From Limonium bicolor (lineage: Eukaryota > Streptophyta > Magnoliopsida > Caryophyllales > Plumbaginaceae): a stretch of DNA of 64,000 bases. Position numbers and translations under genes: made by a program. Shown here in pieces: positions 21,561 to 33,318 of the stretch. The stretch covers positions 252,239,810 through 252,303,809 of the forward strand of contig CM041782.1 of assembly GCA_023374045.1 (NCBI GenBank). Direction: 5' to 3'. The number at the start of each line of letters is the position of its first letter. Within the stretch, counting starts at the first letter, position 1. Under the pieces are notes generated by a model. That model made no database searches. It was not told the DNA's origin and was given only the letters and a program-made list of their open reading frames with translations.

Positions 21561-22400
21561 CTGCAAGGTAGTGTAACTCGTCGGCCCCATGCCGTAGCGG
21601 AGTCGATGGCTAAGCCCGCCATAGAAGCGGTCCACCAAGATCTGGTCAGAATACCCTAGACCTGGCAGAAGACGGAGCAAGGCAGTGAACTCTGAGTAAT
21701 ACTCGTCCACTGTCATCTTGTCCGACTGCTTAAGCGCATCCAACTGCAAGCGCTTCTTCGTCTGGACATGGGCGGGGTAGTACTTTGCTCGTAGCAAGGC
21801 GGTGTACTGCTCCCAGCCGAACTCTGGATTGGCCACATGCTCGGCCCTCACCAGCTTCCACCAATCGCCTGCCGCCCCCTTCAGGTAGAAAGCAGCTAAG
21901 CGCACCTTGATCCCAGCAGGGACATCAAGGGTCTCGAAGGCGGTCTCCAGCTCGGAGATGTACGCCTCAAGCTTGGCGGGATCGGTCTCCCCCTTAAAAT
22001 GAGCGGGTCGAAGATCTGCTAGACTCTTCACCCAGTTTGGTTCCCTAGGTTGTGGCGGTGGAGGTGGTGCACCCACACCAGGCTGATAGCCCATGTGCCC
22101 TAAAGCGGCAGCTACGATCTCTGCGATCGTCTGCCCTCCAGGTATCCCTGAAGTATCCTCACCCCGGCCGCGACCTCGGCCTCCTCTAGGGCGTCCTGCC
22201 ATCTGAACAAGCATAACTTACATTAGATTCGTACTCACCATTGTTTGGTTAGTAATTTATAACGTCCGTAGACGGTAAAGACAATCCACACTTATTAGTG
22301 GTCATCTGACTCTACTCACTCTAACTTCTCACACCCTTAACCCAACACTTATTCCTAACTTATATCCTAACTCGGTGGTTACTCAGTCCGGTATTTCTTG

Positions 22401-22428
22401 ATCAGAGCGTAACTACGCTCTGATACCA
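22401..22428 (-). other. Primer binding site and overlapping inverted repeat, element 2
   Basis: TGGTATCAGAGC on the minus strand at 22428-22417, five bases from the LTR. The perfect 11-bp inverted repeat (22401-22411, 22414-22424) overlaps it, as in element 1. Confidence 0.88.
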
Positions 22429-22433
22429 CTTTT

Positions 22434-25400
22434 TGTAACACCCCATCCAAAGCCTATCGTGGTTATCGCAATCTGAACACTTAATCGAATACGTCGCAGC
22501 GGAAATAAACAACACCTGGACCTTGCCACGGTCTGATCGTTAGAATATACCGGCTTAAATGCTTACAATACTTATCCAAAAATACTTATCCAGCTTAAAC
22601 ATCAACATTCTAATACCACAACCAACCGAGTACTAGTATCTTAAACATAATCCCAAACTTACATCAGTTTAATATAAACAGTCGGGTGCACAGGCGCAAC
22701 CCGAACTCAAAATAAATGTCCCACCCTAAGACTAACCGCTCCTACTCTCGTAGTGCGTCCTCATGGGCCTCTTACCTGCAAGTGTAAAAATAGCCCCGAG
22801 GGGGTCAGCACGAATGCTGGTACACCCTCTCATGGCCCCCAAGCTAACGGGGCTACGACGACTAATTGTCGATAGCATGGAAATTGATTACATACACAAG
22901 CATAATATGAAGTGCAATAACAATAACCACAGATGAACATATATAGTTCAAACAATGAACGACTCAAGCGTTCCCTTAACAAGTGGGTTAGTAACCCCCT
23001 CCTTAGTCCTCATTTCCTTAATCTCAGTTCCTTACCTTACCTTAATCTTAATCTCAATCTTAATCTTAATCTCAGTATACAAACCTTTCCTGGAAGGGAT
23101 TGGTTGTAGCTTAATTCGAACCTGGGATTTAGGTGATCCCACCGCACCATCTTAATGCCACCTACTCTGGACGGGAGTCCAGCGTAGCTGAGCCGGCAAC
23201 CGGCCCTAGGCTACAAGTCCGAAGACAAGTCCTTAAGCGGAGGGCGGATCTGATTCAGATACCGTCCCCCTTTTTCCTTAGCATGCATGACCGGAGATCG
23301 GTCCCGGGTTTCCTCACTCAAGTTCCAGTTAGTAGACATCTTAAACACCATGTGCTAGCTAAGCCTTAACGGGCATTAACCAACAACCATCAAACTTAAC
23401 TCTTATTCTTAACTCAGTAAGTACTAAACTTGGTTAGTAACAATCTCAAGTCTCGCGGGTTAGTGTAAATATAACAAACACAACGAGAATAAATATAACC
23501 GGTTGCATGCTTTCTTGTTTTAGTCATAGCAATTAAACAGATAGCACACAAGCCGAGGGACACCTCGTTAGCAAGCAGGTCACAAGAAGGATTGTACCGT
23601 TCACCGTCGATCGTTGTTTGTTTAACCTTCTTCGGGGTCCCAATTCACAAACCTAAAACATTCATTCATTTTTAGGTTATTAGTTATTTGCACCTTACTT
23701 AACTCACTTAGTCTCTAAAGATTCCCATTAAAACCTCTCAAGTCTTTGCCACTTAGCTTACAACTTAACTTTAAACATTAAAACTTACACTTAACTTAAC
23801 TTATTCCTTAAGTTCTTAGTGTCCCAATCATTACCACCCTACCAAAGGTATACCTTATTACCTAGTACCATTCTTAGAATTTAAAATTTTTTTTTTTTAA
23901 GTGTAAGGGCCGTCCGACCCCGTCCGACCCACCCTCTGGGTCGGACCATTCCAGTAACTTTCGGGTTTGGAAAACCCTACATGTCCGACCCAACCAACTG
24001 GGTCGGACCATTCCAGAAACTTTCCGTCTTCTAAAACCTCTCATGTCCGACCCACGTCCGACCCAACCTTCTGGGTCGGACCATTCCAGAAACTTATTGC
24101 CCTTTGAAAATCACCCGTCCGACCCATGTCCGACCCAACCTTCTGGGTCGGACCATTCCAGAAACTTTCCCTGGCGTTAAACAGAGGCCGTCCGACCCAA
24201 ACTTGGGTCGGACCCCTGGGTCGGACGCCACTAAATCATGCCCAAACTTTGCCAAATTTTCTAAACCTTTCCTCAAGCCATCCAATATGTTCTAACATCT
24301 TTAGACCTTAAACCCACCTTAGAGCATCCTCCAAACTCCATTAAATCATTCACCAAGTTTCACCTTAATCATTATACATTTTCCTTGTAATAATGCCACA
24401 CTTGTAATGCTTTCCTCTAGGTTTCTAGGTGGTGGTTCATACCTAATGTAACCACTATGCCAAATGTTTTCTCACCACTATAACATCATCTCCCAAGCAT
24501 CTCTCACTATCTAAAACTCTTTAAGCATTTACTAAAAGTTCCTTCACAAGTTTAAACTTCCATCATCAACACATTATTTCCTTCCTAGTTGTGCACCAAC
24601 ATTTACCTAAGTCCTAAACACTCAAATACATTCTCTTGATTCCTAAATCTTCCATGGTGATACCTAAGTCATTATAAGTCATTAAATTCCCTTAGAATAT
24701 CTTAAACACTTAAACTCCTTTAAATTTCGCCATGGGTTCTCTAGTATAGTACCTCCTAACACATGGTTTTCTCCATCAAACAAACCAATACCACACAAAT
24801 TCTCATCACAACACCTTAACACAATTTACACTAAAACTTCACCATCATCATGTATTGCTTAAACTCAAATGCTTGGCACTTAGGCCCTTAAATGACAATA
24901 ATCTTAACCACTGAATTTCCACATATATTTGCCTTCAACCTGCGAATACACTCAACAAGGCTCCCATTGAAATAAAATGCTCTTGTACTTCACCTTTATA
25001 TTCTTAAACTATCTCTTTTCTCATTTGCTCCTTAGTCACAAGTTCACAAGTATAGTCATCATTTCTCCTAGGTCTTATAGCACCTTCCAATATAAGCTCT
25101 ACACTAAACTCATCATATCTAAATCCCATTCCCTTAAACAACAAAACACCTTAAGGTAAGTAATTTACCTTGTTTTCTCACAAGCTTAAAGCTTTTCTCC
25201 TAGGTTTCTTTGTTCAATCTCGGTCACCAATGTGATTCTCCTTGCCAATGTTCTAACCAATATCCAATGACTCCAATGAGTACTAGACACATTAACCTAA
25301 GGAACAAACCCTAGGTTAAAAATATGCTTTAAGGATTAATGTGATTATTTTACCTTGGTTTTCTCAAGACAAACTTGGGTATGAAGCAAGAAGGACCTCC

Positions 25401-26446
25401 TCTCCTTTGAAGAGTAGAAACAAGCTAGAAAAAGGCAAAACATGGGGTTCCATGAGTATATATTTTCGGACATGTGAAGAAAATGGTGGAAACCTAGATT
25501 TTCTTACACTTTCTTTACCTTAAGAGAATGGAGATGCCATGGAGTCTCCAAACTTGAATTTCCTCCTCAATGGTGGTTTTACTTGGCACCAAATGAAGCT
25601 CTTGAAGTTTGAAAAGATAGAAAGAAGGAGCTTGAGCTAACTAAGAGGAATATGTATTTTGTTTTGGATTTGGAGCTTAAATGAGCAAGTAGTGTGCAAG
25701 AGAAGATGGAGCTTTCATGGAGGAGTTCTACGTGAATGGAGAAGAGAAAGAGAGCAAGAAATCGTGGGAAACAAGGGAGAATGAAGAAGTGAGGAGAGAG
25801 GTAAGTAAAATGTGATATTTATCTTAAAAGGTGAATAGTGTTTTACTTTATAACTTACTTGTTTTTGCTTCCTCTTTACTTAGCTAGATAAGTGTGTGAG
25901 TCACACTTAAAAAACTGGCCCCCTTTTATGAATGAGGGTAATTAAGTCTTGTTGACCAAATGTCTCACTTATATAGACTTATGTTATAAACTAGCTTAAT
26001 TAATTCACTATTCATCAAAAACAAGGCACATTGTTGTGAAATTTTTGATTTCCCCTTGATATAGACCTCCAAATGTGATACTAATAGTACACATATTAAT
26101 TAAAGAGTAATGATGGACATTAGCCATTCAAAACTCATTTATAAGACAATTTTTCAAAAACATGCTTTAAACTCCTTAAAGCACATTTTGTGTTTAACTT
26201 GTTTTCAAGCTTGGTTTATTTGGTAATTGACCTAAAATGACCATTAGGATATTACTAAGGTCTTAGGACATATTTGGGTACTCTCCATGTCTCTCCAAGC
26301 TTAGAGCACGTTTTTGTCAAAAATGCTCTTTTGGTGTTTCCTTATTTTCTTGATTAGAAATGTTTCTTAATGTTCTAAGGCATTATTTAGCCTCCTTATA
26401 TCTTAGTTTATCATTTGAACACCATATCTAAATTTGGGGTATTTCA
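22434..26446 (-). repeat. 5' LTR of element 2
   Basis: 4013 bp, collinear with the 3' LTR. It contains the structured block (22793-22879), the hairpin minisatellite (23905-24232) and the 'gagtatatattttcgg' motif near 25454. No supportable gene. Differences from the partner LTR are mostly one- or two-base indels, many in homopolymers. Confidence 0.9.
23905..24232 (-). repeat. Hairpin minisatellite in element 2 5' LTR
   Basis: Same GTCCGACCC/GGGTCGGAC units as 13558-13893. A short TCCGACCCAC stretch near the start is trimmed relative to the other LTR. Confidence 0.85.
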
Positions 26447-27297
26447 ATACATTAGGATTTAACAGCACCCAAACACACATCTTTTTTTTGTGTAATACTC
26501 TTAGTTCCAGCGCATTATACCAAAGGACCCTTTCTAAAATATTAATGTAGAATTTAGGAGTCTTACCTTACTCAAACACAAGGGAGAATCACTTCGCTCT
26601 TGTGGACTCACGGCCTCTTCTAGGTTCAGCTCTTCCCTGAAATGTTGCTCTTGTTCACGGCAGCACCTGGGTATACATACCCCATTCGGTGACCATTTTT
26701 TTGCAAGGGAAGGGTCAAGTTAGTCACGCCTCAAGCAGCTAGTTTAGATGGGTTATTATGACGATTGTTAGGTGATTAAAAGGTGAACCTCACCTTGGTT
26801 TTTGCTGGAGCTTTGAGGCCCTATACGGCAGTCAACAAACAGAGAAAATAAGTTTAGTTTTCTGAGTGAAATGAAGGCCAAAATGAAGGTTTATACAGCA
26901 TAACACTCACGTTCATACCTTGTCTTTAAGCTCCTTTCATGGGGTGTTTGAAGTGCAGGTTTTTGCTCAAGGTAAGGCTGGAATATGGCTTTAACCGTGA
27001 GTATACAAAAATAGAAGGAGGGTATCAAAAGGATGATACTTTTGGCATTGAAATAACAATGGGAGATGGGGTTTTAGTTTATTTTCTCCTTACCGTAAAA
27101 GACCAAGGAGATTCCCCTTCAACTGGTGCATCTCCTGGCTGGTTTTGGGACTTTCAAGAGTGGGTCCAAGCTTTGGAAAAACATGAAGAACGGTGAGCAG
27201 GAGTGTCGTTTACATGTCCAAGAAAACCGGAAGGGCAGAGGAGTGTTATACCGTGGTTTGGTGCGGTTTTGTCTGTTGTATTTCTTCTCTGGTTTAC
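26447..27297. other. Unassigned DNA between element 2 and the gag-only array
   Basis: Begins with the ATAC copy that matches the left flank of element 2, so it continues the 9745-12079 DNA. On the minus strand it has a leader-like look, with a possible splice donor (GAGTAAG/GTAAGAC near 26570). An 85-codon plus-strand frame at 26939-27196 shows no family I recognise and is probably chance. Its base composition is less AT-rich than 9745-12079. Identity unresolved. Confidence 0.3.
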
Positions 27298-28998
27298 TGC
27301 AGAGAGGATTTTTCGTGAGATTAGCACAAGGAAATGATAAAAGAGAGAAAAAAAACTAAAATATTGTCGGGCTGCAAATTAAACCCGGTCGTAGTAGTGT
27401 AGAAGACAGAAGTGGCCGGGGTCAAACGTGGGACTTATAGCGAGCTAAAATAGTTCCTAAGCTTGTCACAAAAAGGGGGAAGTTAATTGACTTGTTTAGA
27501 AAAAAAATTGAGCAGATTAGAAAACTGAGTGCAGATGAATTAAATGGAACTCCGGGTTCAGGTTAATATGATTTAATTAATGTGCTATCTCTAACGGTTT
27601 AATAAATTAGTTTGGCAAGATTCCTATTTTCTTAAGGTCCGATGAAAACTCTTAAGAACTCGTTTACCTGTAATGCAAGGTCCGATGAAAACTCGAGCAA
27701 AGCCTGTAAACGGCAGAGGAGTATGAGGCTTTATTCTTGCAAACTGTATTAACTTAAACGATGAAAATAAGTTCTTACAGTTTACGGTTAATAACCCGTG
27801 TTTCTAACCGATGAAATTAAAAACAGACTTAGTAAGGCTTTTAATAAACGATGAAATTTATTAAAAAGGGAGAGAAACAAAACTTTAATCGTAACAAACT
27901 GAATTTATTTTAACCGGTAGAATATATTACACAGCTAATAACCATAATTAAAACCCTTGCCCGGAGCAAATCCTCCTTAGCCAGACTATTAACTGGTAAT
28001 AAATCTGACAGAGGTTGGACGTAATAACAGCACGGAGACGTGATTAGTAAATGGAGAGAATGGAGAGGTCGAAGAGTGAAGCATGTACGTAGGTTATTAT
28101 AAGTGAAGTGGGTGAATTAGAGAATTAATGGAGTGAAATGGTATAGGGAGTGATTTACTAGAAGGAATGAGATGAGGTGAGTGTGAGTGATTTTCAGGTT
28201 TTCTCGTGCCTCGTACAAGGCTGCAGGGAAATGGGTATTTATAGAAGAAAGGAAGACTACGTAGAGAAGACTTGCAGTTGATTGCCTCTGTTGATTTCTT
28301 CACTGATTGAATCATTGATTGCTTCATTTAATGCAGGGGACAGGAGAGGGATACGCGTGAGCGAAAATAAGGTAGGCGACGGCGGGGTAGATAGATAAGG
28401 CGAGTTGCAGAGTCGCGCGAGGAAGAAGAAAACTATGTTCGGGCGCGATTTTATCTTGTCGCCTGTGGAAGACCGCCTGATAAGTGGCGGTAGAGGTGGT
28501 GATGTCTGCCTCGGGACCGCCTGATAAGTGGGTAGTGGTAGGGTGCCGCTCGGTTGCATGTGAGGAGACGCCTCATAAGTGGCGGTAGAGGTGGTGAGGG
28601 ACCGCCTCATAAGTGGCGGGTAGTGGTGGAGAGGACCGTGGCGGTTGCATGTGAGGAGACCGCCTCATAGTGGCGGTAGGGGTGAGAGGGCGCCTGGCGG
28701 TTGCATCAGAGAGGACCACACTTCTTGGGCGGTTTGCAACCATTGACCGTGGCCTATTTCCTTCAAACTTTGACGGCTCTAAATTCTCGTTGGACTCCCA
28801 TTTTGAGCCGTTTGTGTATACGCGTAGTCTCTTGTCTACTTCACTCCGGCTTGGTTTTCCTCTGGTTAAACCAATAATTTGTGAGATAAACAATAAAACA
28901 TAAACTAGAGGAAAACTAACCGAAGTGGAGAAATGAGCAAGAAAAGTGCTAATATTATACATGAAATACACCTAAAAACAGCTATTAGAAACTTATCA
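27298..28998 (-). repeat. LTR A of the gag-only array
   Basis: 1701 bp, starts TGCAGAGAGG and ends ACTTATCA on the plus strand. It contains scattered CCGATGAAA motifs (27635-27860) and a GC-rich minisatellite (28470-28735) with repeated 'accgcctgataagtggcgg'-type units, which differ in number and order from LTRs B and C. Confidence 0.88.
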
Positions 28999-30098
28999 CA
29001 CCCCCACATATCTTTTGCTTGTCCTCAAGTAAAACCATGTAACAAGTAGGTAGGAAATGCTCATACTAACAAATATTATTATGAAGGGTAGGATAAAAAG
29101 TCAATAGTTTCTGATCTCTAAAACTTATTGAGGAGTGTGAAAAATTATCTGCTGGTGGCATAGGTGTGCTCAAGGTGAAAACAAAATTTGAATTTCGGGG
29201 TTATGATCCAAGGTACTTCAATGTTTCTTTTGTTGGTGACTCCGAGAACTTTACCATGGCCAACTTCTCTCAAGAATGGGCATGAGGAGAAAATAAAAGG
29301 AAGAAAAGATTATGCATTTGCTTCACTTTTGCATGAGGGATGAGAAAATATAGGCATAAAGCCTTTGTATTAGAGAACACTCAATCTCTTTTGTTGGTTA
29401 CAATGGTGTCTCGAAAGTCCCTTATTTTTTGTATACTTCTTCTTTTTTTTAACAGAGAATACCCCTTAGCAATCCCTAAGAGAGAAGACAGAAAGAAACC
29501 CTGAGCAATAAAATCCAACCAATTTGCAGGTTATTTGGTCACACCGCATATTAAAAATGCTCCTCAAAAGTAATCAAATGAAAAATTTTTAAAAATTTTG
29601 TACCCTTTATCCTACAATTCATAATAGTATTAGTTTGAAAGAGAACAACCTACATTAGCAGGGTACATAATTCAATTAGAACAAATGCGAGGTAAGCAGA
29701 AGATAAGCAGAGAGACTTAACAAAATTTAAGCATTTAGATGTCCTAGGTTCTTCCCCACACTTTAGCTCAAGCAATGCCTCATTGCGTAGATGAAATAAA
29801 ATTAATCGGGCAAGCAACGTAAAGGAAAGAGTGTACTCCCCAGATTTCGTAGTAGAGTGTGTAGAGCTCCCCCACACTTGAGTGTTGCGTGTGGAATGTC
29901 ATGAATGAACCTGTAAAGAATATTCTACACAGCGAGAAGAACTCAAGTGAAGCCTGCATTTTTATTAGCAAATAAAGGGAAATATAGTACAAAAGGAAAA
30001 ACATTAAATTAAAGGGAAAATAAAAGATAGATAGTGGGTGCCTCCCACGAGCTGCCCGGGTTTAACGTCTCTAGCTAGACGTTTCTTATTATCCCGGA
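28999..30098 (-). other. Non-coding 3' interior of unit Y with repeated polypurine-like tracts
   Basis: No gene. The LTR-adjacent polypurine tract (28999-29015, minus strand TGTGGGGGTG) is echoed by AAGTGTGGGG-type tracts near 29755 and 29868. Poly-T near 29445. Confidence 0.7.
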
Positions 30099-32876
30099 TC
30101 ATAAATGAATGTTGGACAATGGCAGTACCGGGATCAGGAAATTGGCAATATGTAGGATCGAACCACCTGGATCAAAACAAAGTATTATGGCAACAATGAT
30201 AGTAGGAGAGAACAAACTCCACAAAACTGGTTTGAAGGAGGTTATGCTGGCATTAATTTGTAGTAGTGAAAACCGGGTGATGGTGTTGTAGAGCTTCCTC
30301 AAATTGGAGAATGTAAACATTCTCCCTTTGTGGTGAGCCGTAGGGTTGCAAGAAGGTAGTGGTGGTGCTTGCTCAAAGTCGAGGATGTAAATTCCCCTCT
30401 GGAACGAAAATGAAGGTGGAAGTGAGCTTTCAACGTGGTGGGGTGGGGGCATTATTTTTCTTTGTCGAAGGGCCCAAATTTTCAATGGTGATCCTTAGTG
30501 GGTTCATCTCTTCAAATTTAAGGATGAAGACATCTTAACTGCGTTGAGTGGTCAGGGAGAGAGAACTTTGGGAAATTTGTATCTTCAAAATTCGACCCTG
30601 GATCAAACGGAAAGATGGCCTTCTCACTCAGCGAGCCGACTGCGAGTTTCCACCCTACTTCTTTGTTGCACAAGAGGGGAAGGCTGTGATCCTCCAGATG
30701 AAGATCAAAGTTGGATGGCTTTTCCTCTTCGAATTTGAGGATGTAATAATCCTCGTCTTCTTTGAGAGGCTCAAAGGAAGAGCCTTGGTTGAATTCAACT
30801 TCAGAGGGAGGTGGTTCCTCGAAGGTGATATTGGTATTTTGTTTGGATGTTCTGGCGGGAGCGAGCATTTCCTCCTCTTCATTCTCGAGGATGTAACAAT
30901 CCTCATTGTCTGGGTATAGCACAGAGAAGGAGGGAAAATAACGGTAATTGACTTCAGAGGGAGGAGACTCCATGAAGTTGAGGTAGAAGTTGTCCTCTGA
31001 TGGCTTGTCTTCAAGCTCAAGCAGAAGGTTTGATACCGTTTGCTCATTTTCGAACGGGGGTGGTGGTATTGAGTAACTCAAATCCTCAGGTAAATCGTCC
31101 ACTACATGAACCAGTTTGCTCTCCGGTTGCTGTGATGTAAGGTCTAGTGGACCTTCCATCATTTCGTTTATCGCAACTAATTTGGCATAGAGCTTCATTT
31201 GGTTCATGTCGAGGTATTCTTCCTCGGCCTGCTGCTCCACTTCAGGGACCATTTCACTCTCGGGTTGTTGCTCCCTTTGAGCTAATGTGATGGGTTGGTC
31301 CACTATGTAAATTGCTTTTGCATACTCTTTTGGGTTTGGATTGGTCTGTGAGGGGAGTTGGCCAGGAGGTCTTTGTTGAGTTAGAAGCTGTTGTATTTGA
31401 GACTGCAAGGCTTTTTGGTCTTTACGAAGGGCTGCGACCTCTTCTTGCGTATCTCGGGATTTACCCATCATCGCTTTAAACATCTCTGCATTTGAGACAT
31501 ATCAGACTCAGGATTCGAAGGAGGTGGAGCTGGTCGGCTCGATGAAGCTTCATTGCCATAAGGCTGTTGTTGATATTGTCTTGGGCCTCCTTGGAAATTG
31601 GACTGAGGTCTGTAGTTTTGGGATGTTTGTAGGGTATGTGGGTTCTGGATATTTCCGGTGTTTGAGTAGCTAAGGTTGGATTGCATGTTACGTTGCCATG
31701 GTTGTCTGTATCCTGAGTTGTTGGTGATGTAGTTTGCTTCCTCCGCTGCTTTCATTTCTTGTAGTTGGGGGCATTGATCGTAATCATGAGGCCCGCAACA
31801 TTGCGTACAAGAAATTGTTGGAGTTGGTTGAGATTGAGGAGCGTAGCCTGGAGGGGTAGTAGGTGGTCGGGAAATCATCGACTTAGCTTGCTGAGGGAAG
31901 GAATTCATAGCCATCTGTTCGACTACTTTCTGTAGAGTGCTCACTTTTGTTGCTTTCTGAGCATTGCTTTCCATGAGTTGCTCATGGCTTCTCATGAGCT
32001 GGTCGAATTTGTTATCACTTTCCCCAACATGATATAATCCTGGAGTAGCGCTCCTTGATCCACCGGAGGCCCAGTCTCTAATTTCCTCACAGAGAGACTC
32101 CATGCTGTTCAGAAATTGTGCTCCCGGCTTTTTCAGAACGTCAGCCCCTAACGAAGATAACACCATTGTTCTGCACGGACCGATCAAGCCCTTGTAGAAC
32201 AATTGTGATACTTGTTCCTTCGTCAGACCGTGGTGAGGACAAGTGAGTAGTAGACCTTTGAAACGGTCCCAAGTTTCACAAATATTCTCCGACCCTGGTT
32301 GCTTGAAATTATAAATTTCAGCAATCATCTCCAAAGTTCGGCTCGGAGGTAAGAATTTGTCATAGAACTTGGTGGCCATGTCGTCCCAGGTACCAATGGT
32401 ACTCGGTGTTAAGCTATGATACCACTTGCTCGCGTTTCCCGTCAGGCTGTGTGGGAATAAAGACAATCTTGCATATTGAAGTACTGCGTCGGTTGCAGTA
32501 AGGCTGTTGGCATGCTGCAAGAATTTTGTAACATGTAACAGGGCTTCGTCTGGACTGGTGCCATCAAACATGCTCAACTCCTTCACACATGATTGATGAT
32601 ATGGCTTCAGTTTCTGCCACTCATCGTATTCGGATGGGCTGAGGTGAGGAAGGATGATAGCAGGCTGTTGTCCTGGTTAGACGGCCTGTTGATATTTCGA
32701 ACCGTTGCTGGTGTAGCTGCCATGTTAGCTTCCGGGTCAGAATCTATCACTGTGGTGGTATGTTCGTTGAGTCGTCTCTGCCTAAGGGTACGCAGAAAGG
32801 TTCTCTATCTGGGATTATAACCGACCGTGTGATTATTGATATTCTCTGGGAGACTCTGTGACCTGGTGAAAGGCAT
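30099..32876 (-). pseudogene. gag: gag polyprotein of unit Y (Athila/Tat-like), frameshifted
   Basis: ATG at 32876 (MPFTRSQSLPENIN). After early frameshifts a 372-codon frame (32586-31468) carries the retrotransposon gag core: LSLFPHSLTGNASKWYHSL, WDDMATKFYDKFLPPSRT and ICETWDRFKGLLLTCPHHG. A CCHC knuckle CTQCCGPHDYDQC follows, then a Gln/Asn-rich tail. One missing G at the junction separates it from a 321-codon acidic frame (31483-30518). In unit X the break at the same place is a different missing base, so the ancestor was continuous. The acidic part has degenerate repeats (PPSEV...YILKFEEE), and traces continue to about 30099 (YILDFEQAPP). No pol follows. The product would package RNA for a helper element. 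Confidence 0.85.
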
Positions 32877-32974
32877 ACACCACTCAAAAACAGAGAAAAG
32901 AACTGGTTATACGTTAGAATAATAAAAATGTTAGGAATTAGTAGACAAATTATAAGTTAGTAGTTAGTATACAA

Positions 32975-33110
32975 TGGGGAAAGAAATGACAATGGAACGA
33001 AATAACAATGGAACGAAATGACCAGAAATTTAAGTTAGTAGTTAGAGACAATGGAACGAAATGACAATGGAACGAAATGACAATGGAACGAAATGACAGA
33101 AATAAATAAC
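32975..33110 (-). repeat. Leader tandem repeats, unit Y
   Basis: Six or so copies of a 17-18 bp motif 'acaatggaacgaaatg' between the gag start and the primer site, followed by 'gtccaagtcagat' repeats to about 33200. Confidence 0.85.
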
Positions 33111-33297
33111 AATAATATTAAAAATTAGTAGTCAGTGTCCAAGTCAGATCAGAAGTTAGATGTCCACTGTCCAAGTCAGATGTCCGAGGTTATATGTCCA
33201 AAATTGGATTAACAGTTTTTTTTTTTATTTTTTTTTTAACAGATTATTGTAATTAAACAGGTGAATTAACCGGGGCTTAGGGACTAGATAAATCAAG

Positions 33298-33315
33298 TCC
33301 CCGGCAACGGCGCCA
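33298..33315 (-). other. Primer binding site of unit Y
   Basis: The minus strand reads TGGCGCCGTTGCCGGGGA, complementary to the tRNA-Asp 3' end and typical of Athila/Tat elements. Three bases separate it from LTR B. Confidence 0.9.
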
Positions 33316-33318
33316 TTT

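Larger units (their letters stand above)
20803..22202 (-). pseudogene. gag: gag of element 2 (three exons, capsid and double zinc knuckle)
   Basis: ATG at 22202 starts MAGRPRGGRGRGRG, then a Pro-rich linker (GVGAPPPPPQPREP) and a capsid domain with DLRPAHFKGETDP, AAGDWWKLVRAEH and DRFYGGLSHRLRYGMG. Exon 1 is open to 21561 without a break. An 86-bp intron (21475-21560) follows, then exon 2 (ECYHAAAKVEITVQLRDEEN and a Lys/Gln-rich tail with one frameshift), an 80-bp intron (21143-21222), and exon 3 with CRWCHKDHPGLDC and CNFCG. One base is missing inside the second knuckle. The exon ends in phase 1 at 20803. The RGG-like N-terminus and basic linker suit RNA binding. The capsid reading frame is better preserved than in element 1. 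Confidence 0.87.
12080..26446 (-). mobile_element. Element 2: full-length AlkB-bearing Ty3/Gypsy chromovirus (14.4 kb)
   Basis: 5' LTR 22434-26446, primer site 22417-22428, gag 22202-20803, AlkB 20671-19940, pol 19784-16445, polypurine tract 16139-16155, 3' LTR 12080-16138. LTR ends are TGTAACACCCC and GGGGTATTTCA on the plus strand (one T missing in the last motif of the 3' LTR). Flanks share ATAC (12076-12079 and 26447-26450), a short or degraded target duplication. The two LTRs are collinear and differ mainly by small indels, suggesting a fairly recent insertion. Coding regions carry scattered single-base shifts. Confidence 0.92.

Noticed and set aside
26939..27196. An 85-codon plus-strand frame that could be a host gene exon
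   Set aside because: No motif recognised, no splice-consistent neighbours, surrounded by repeats; about the length expected by chance.
28470..28735. Regularly spaced repeats resembling a CRISPR array
   Set aside because: Units and spacers are unequal and degenerate, in a plant LTR; this is a minisatellite.
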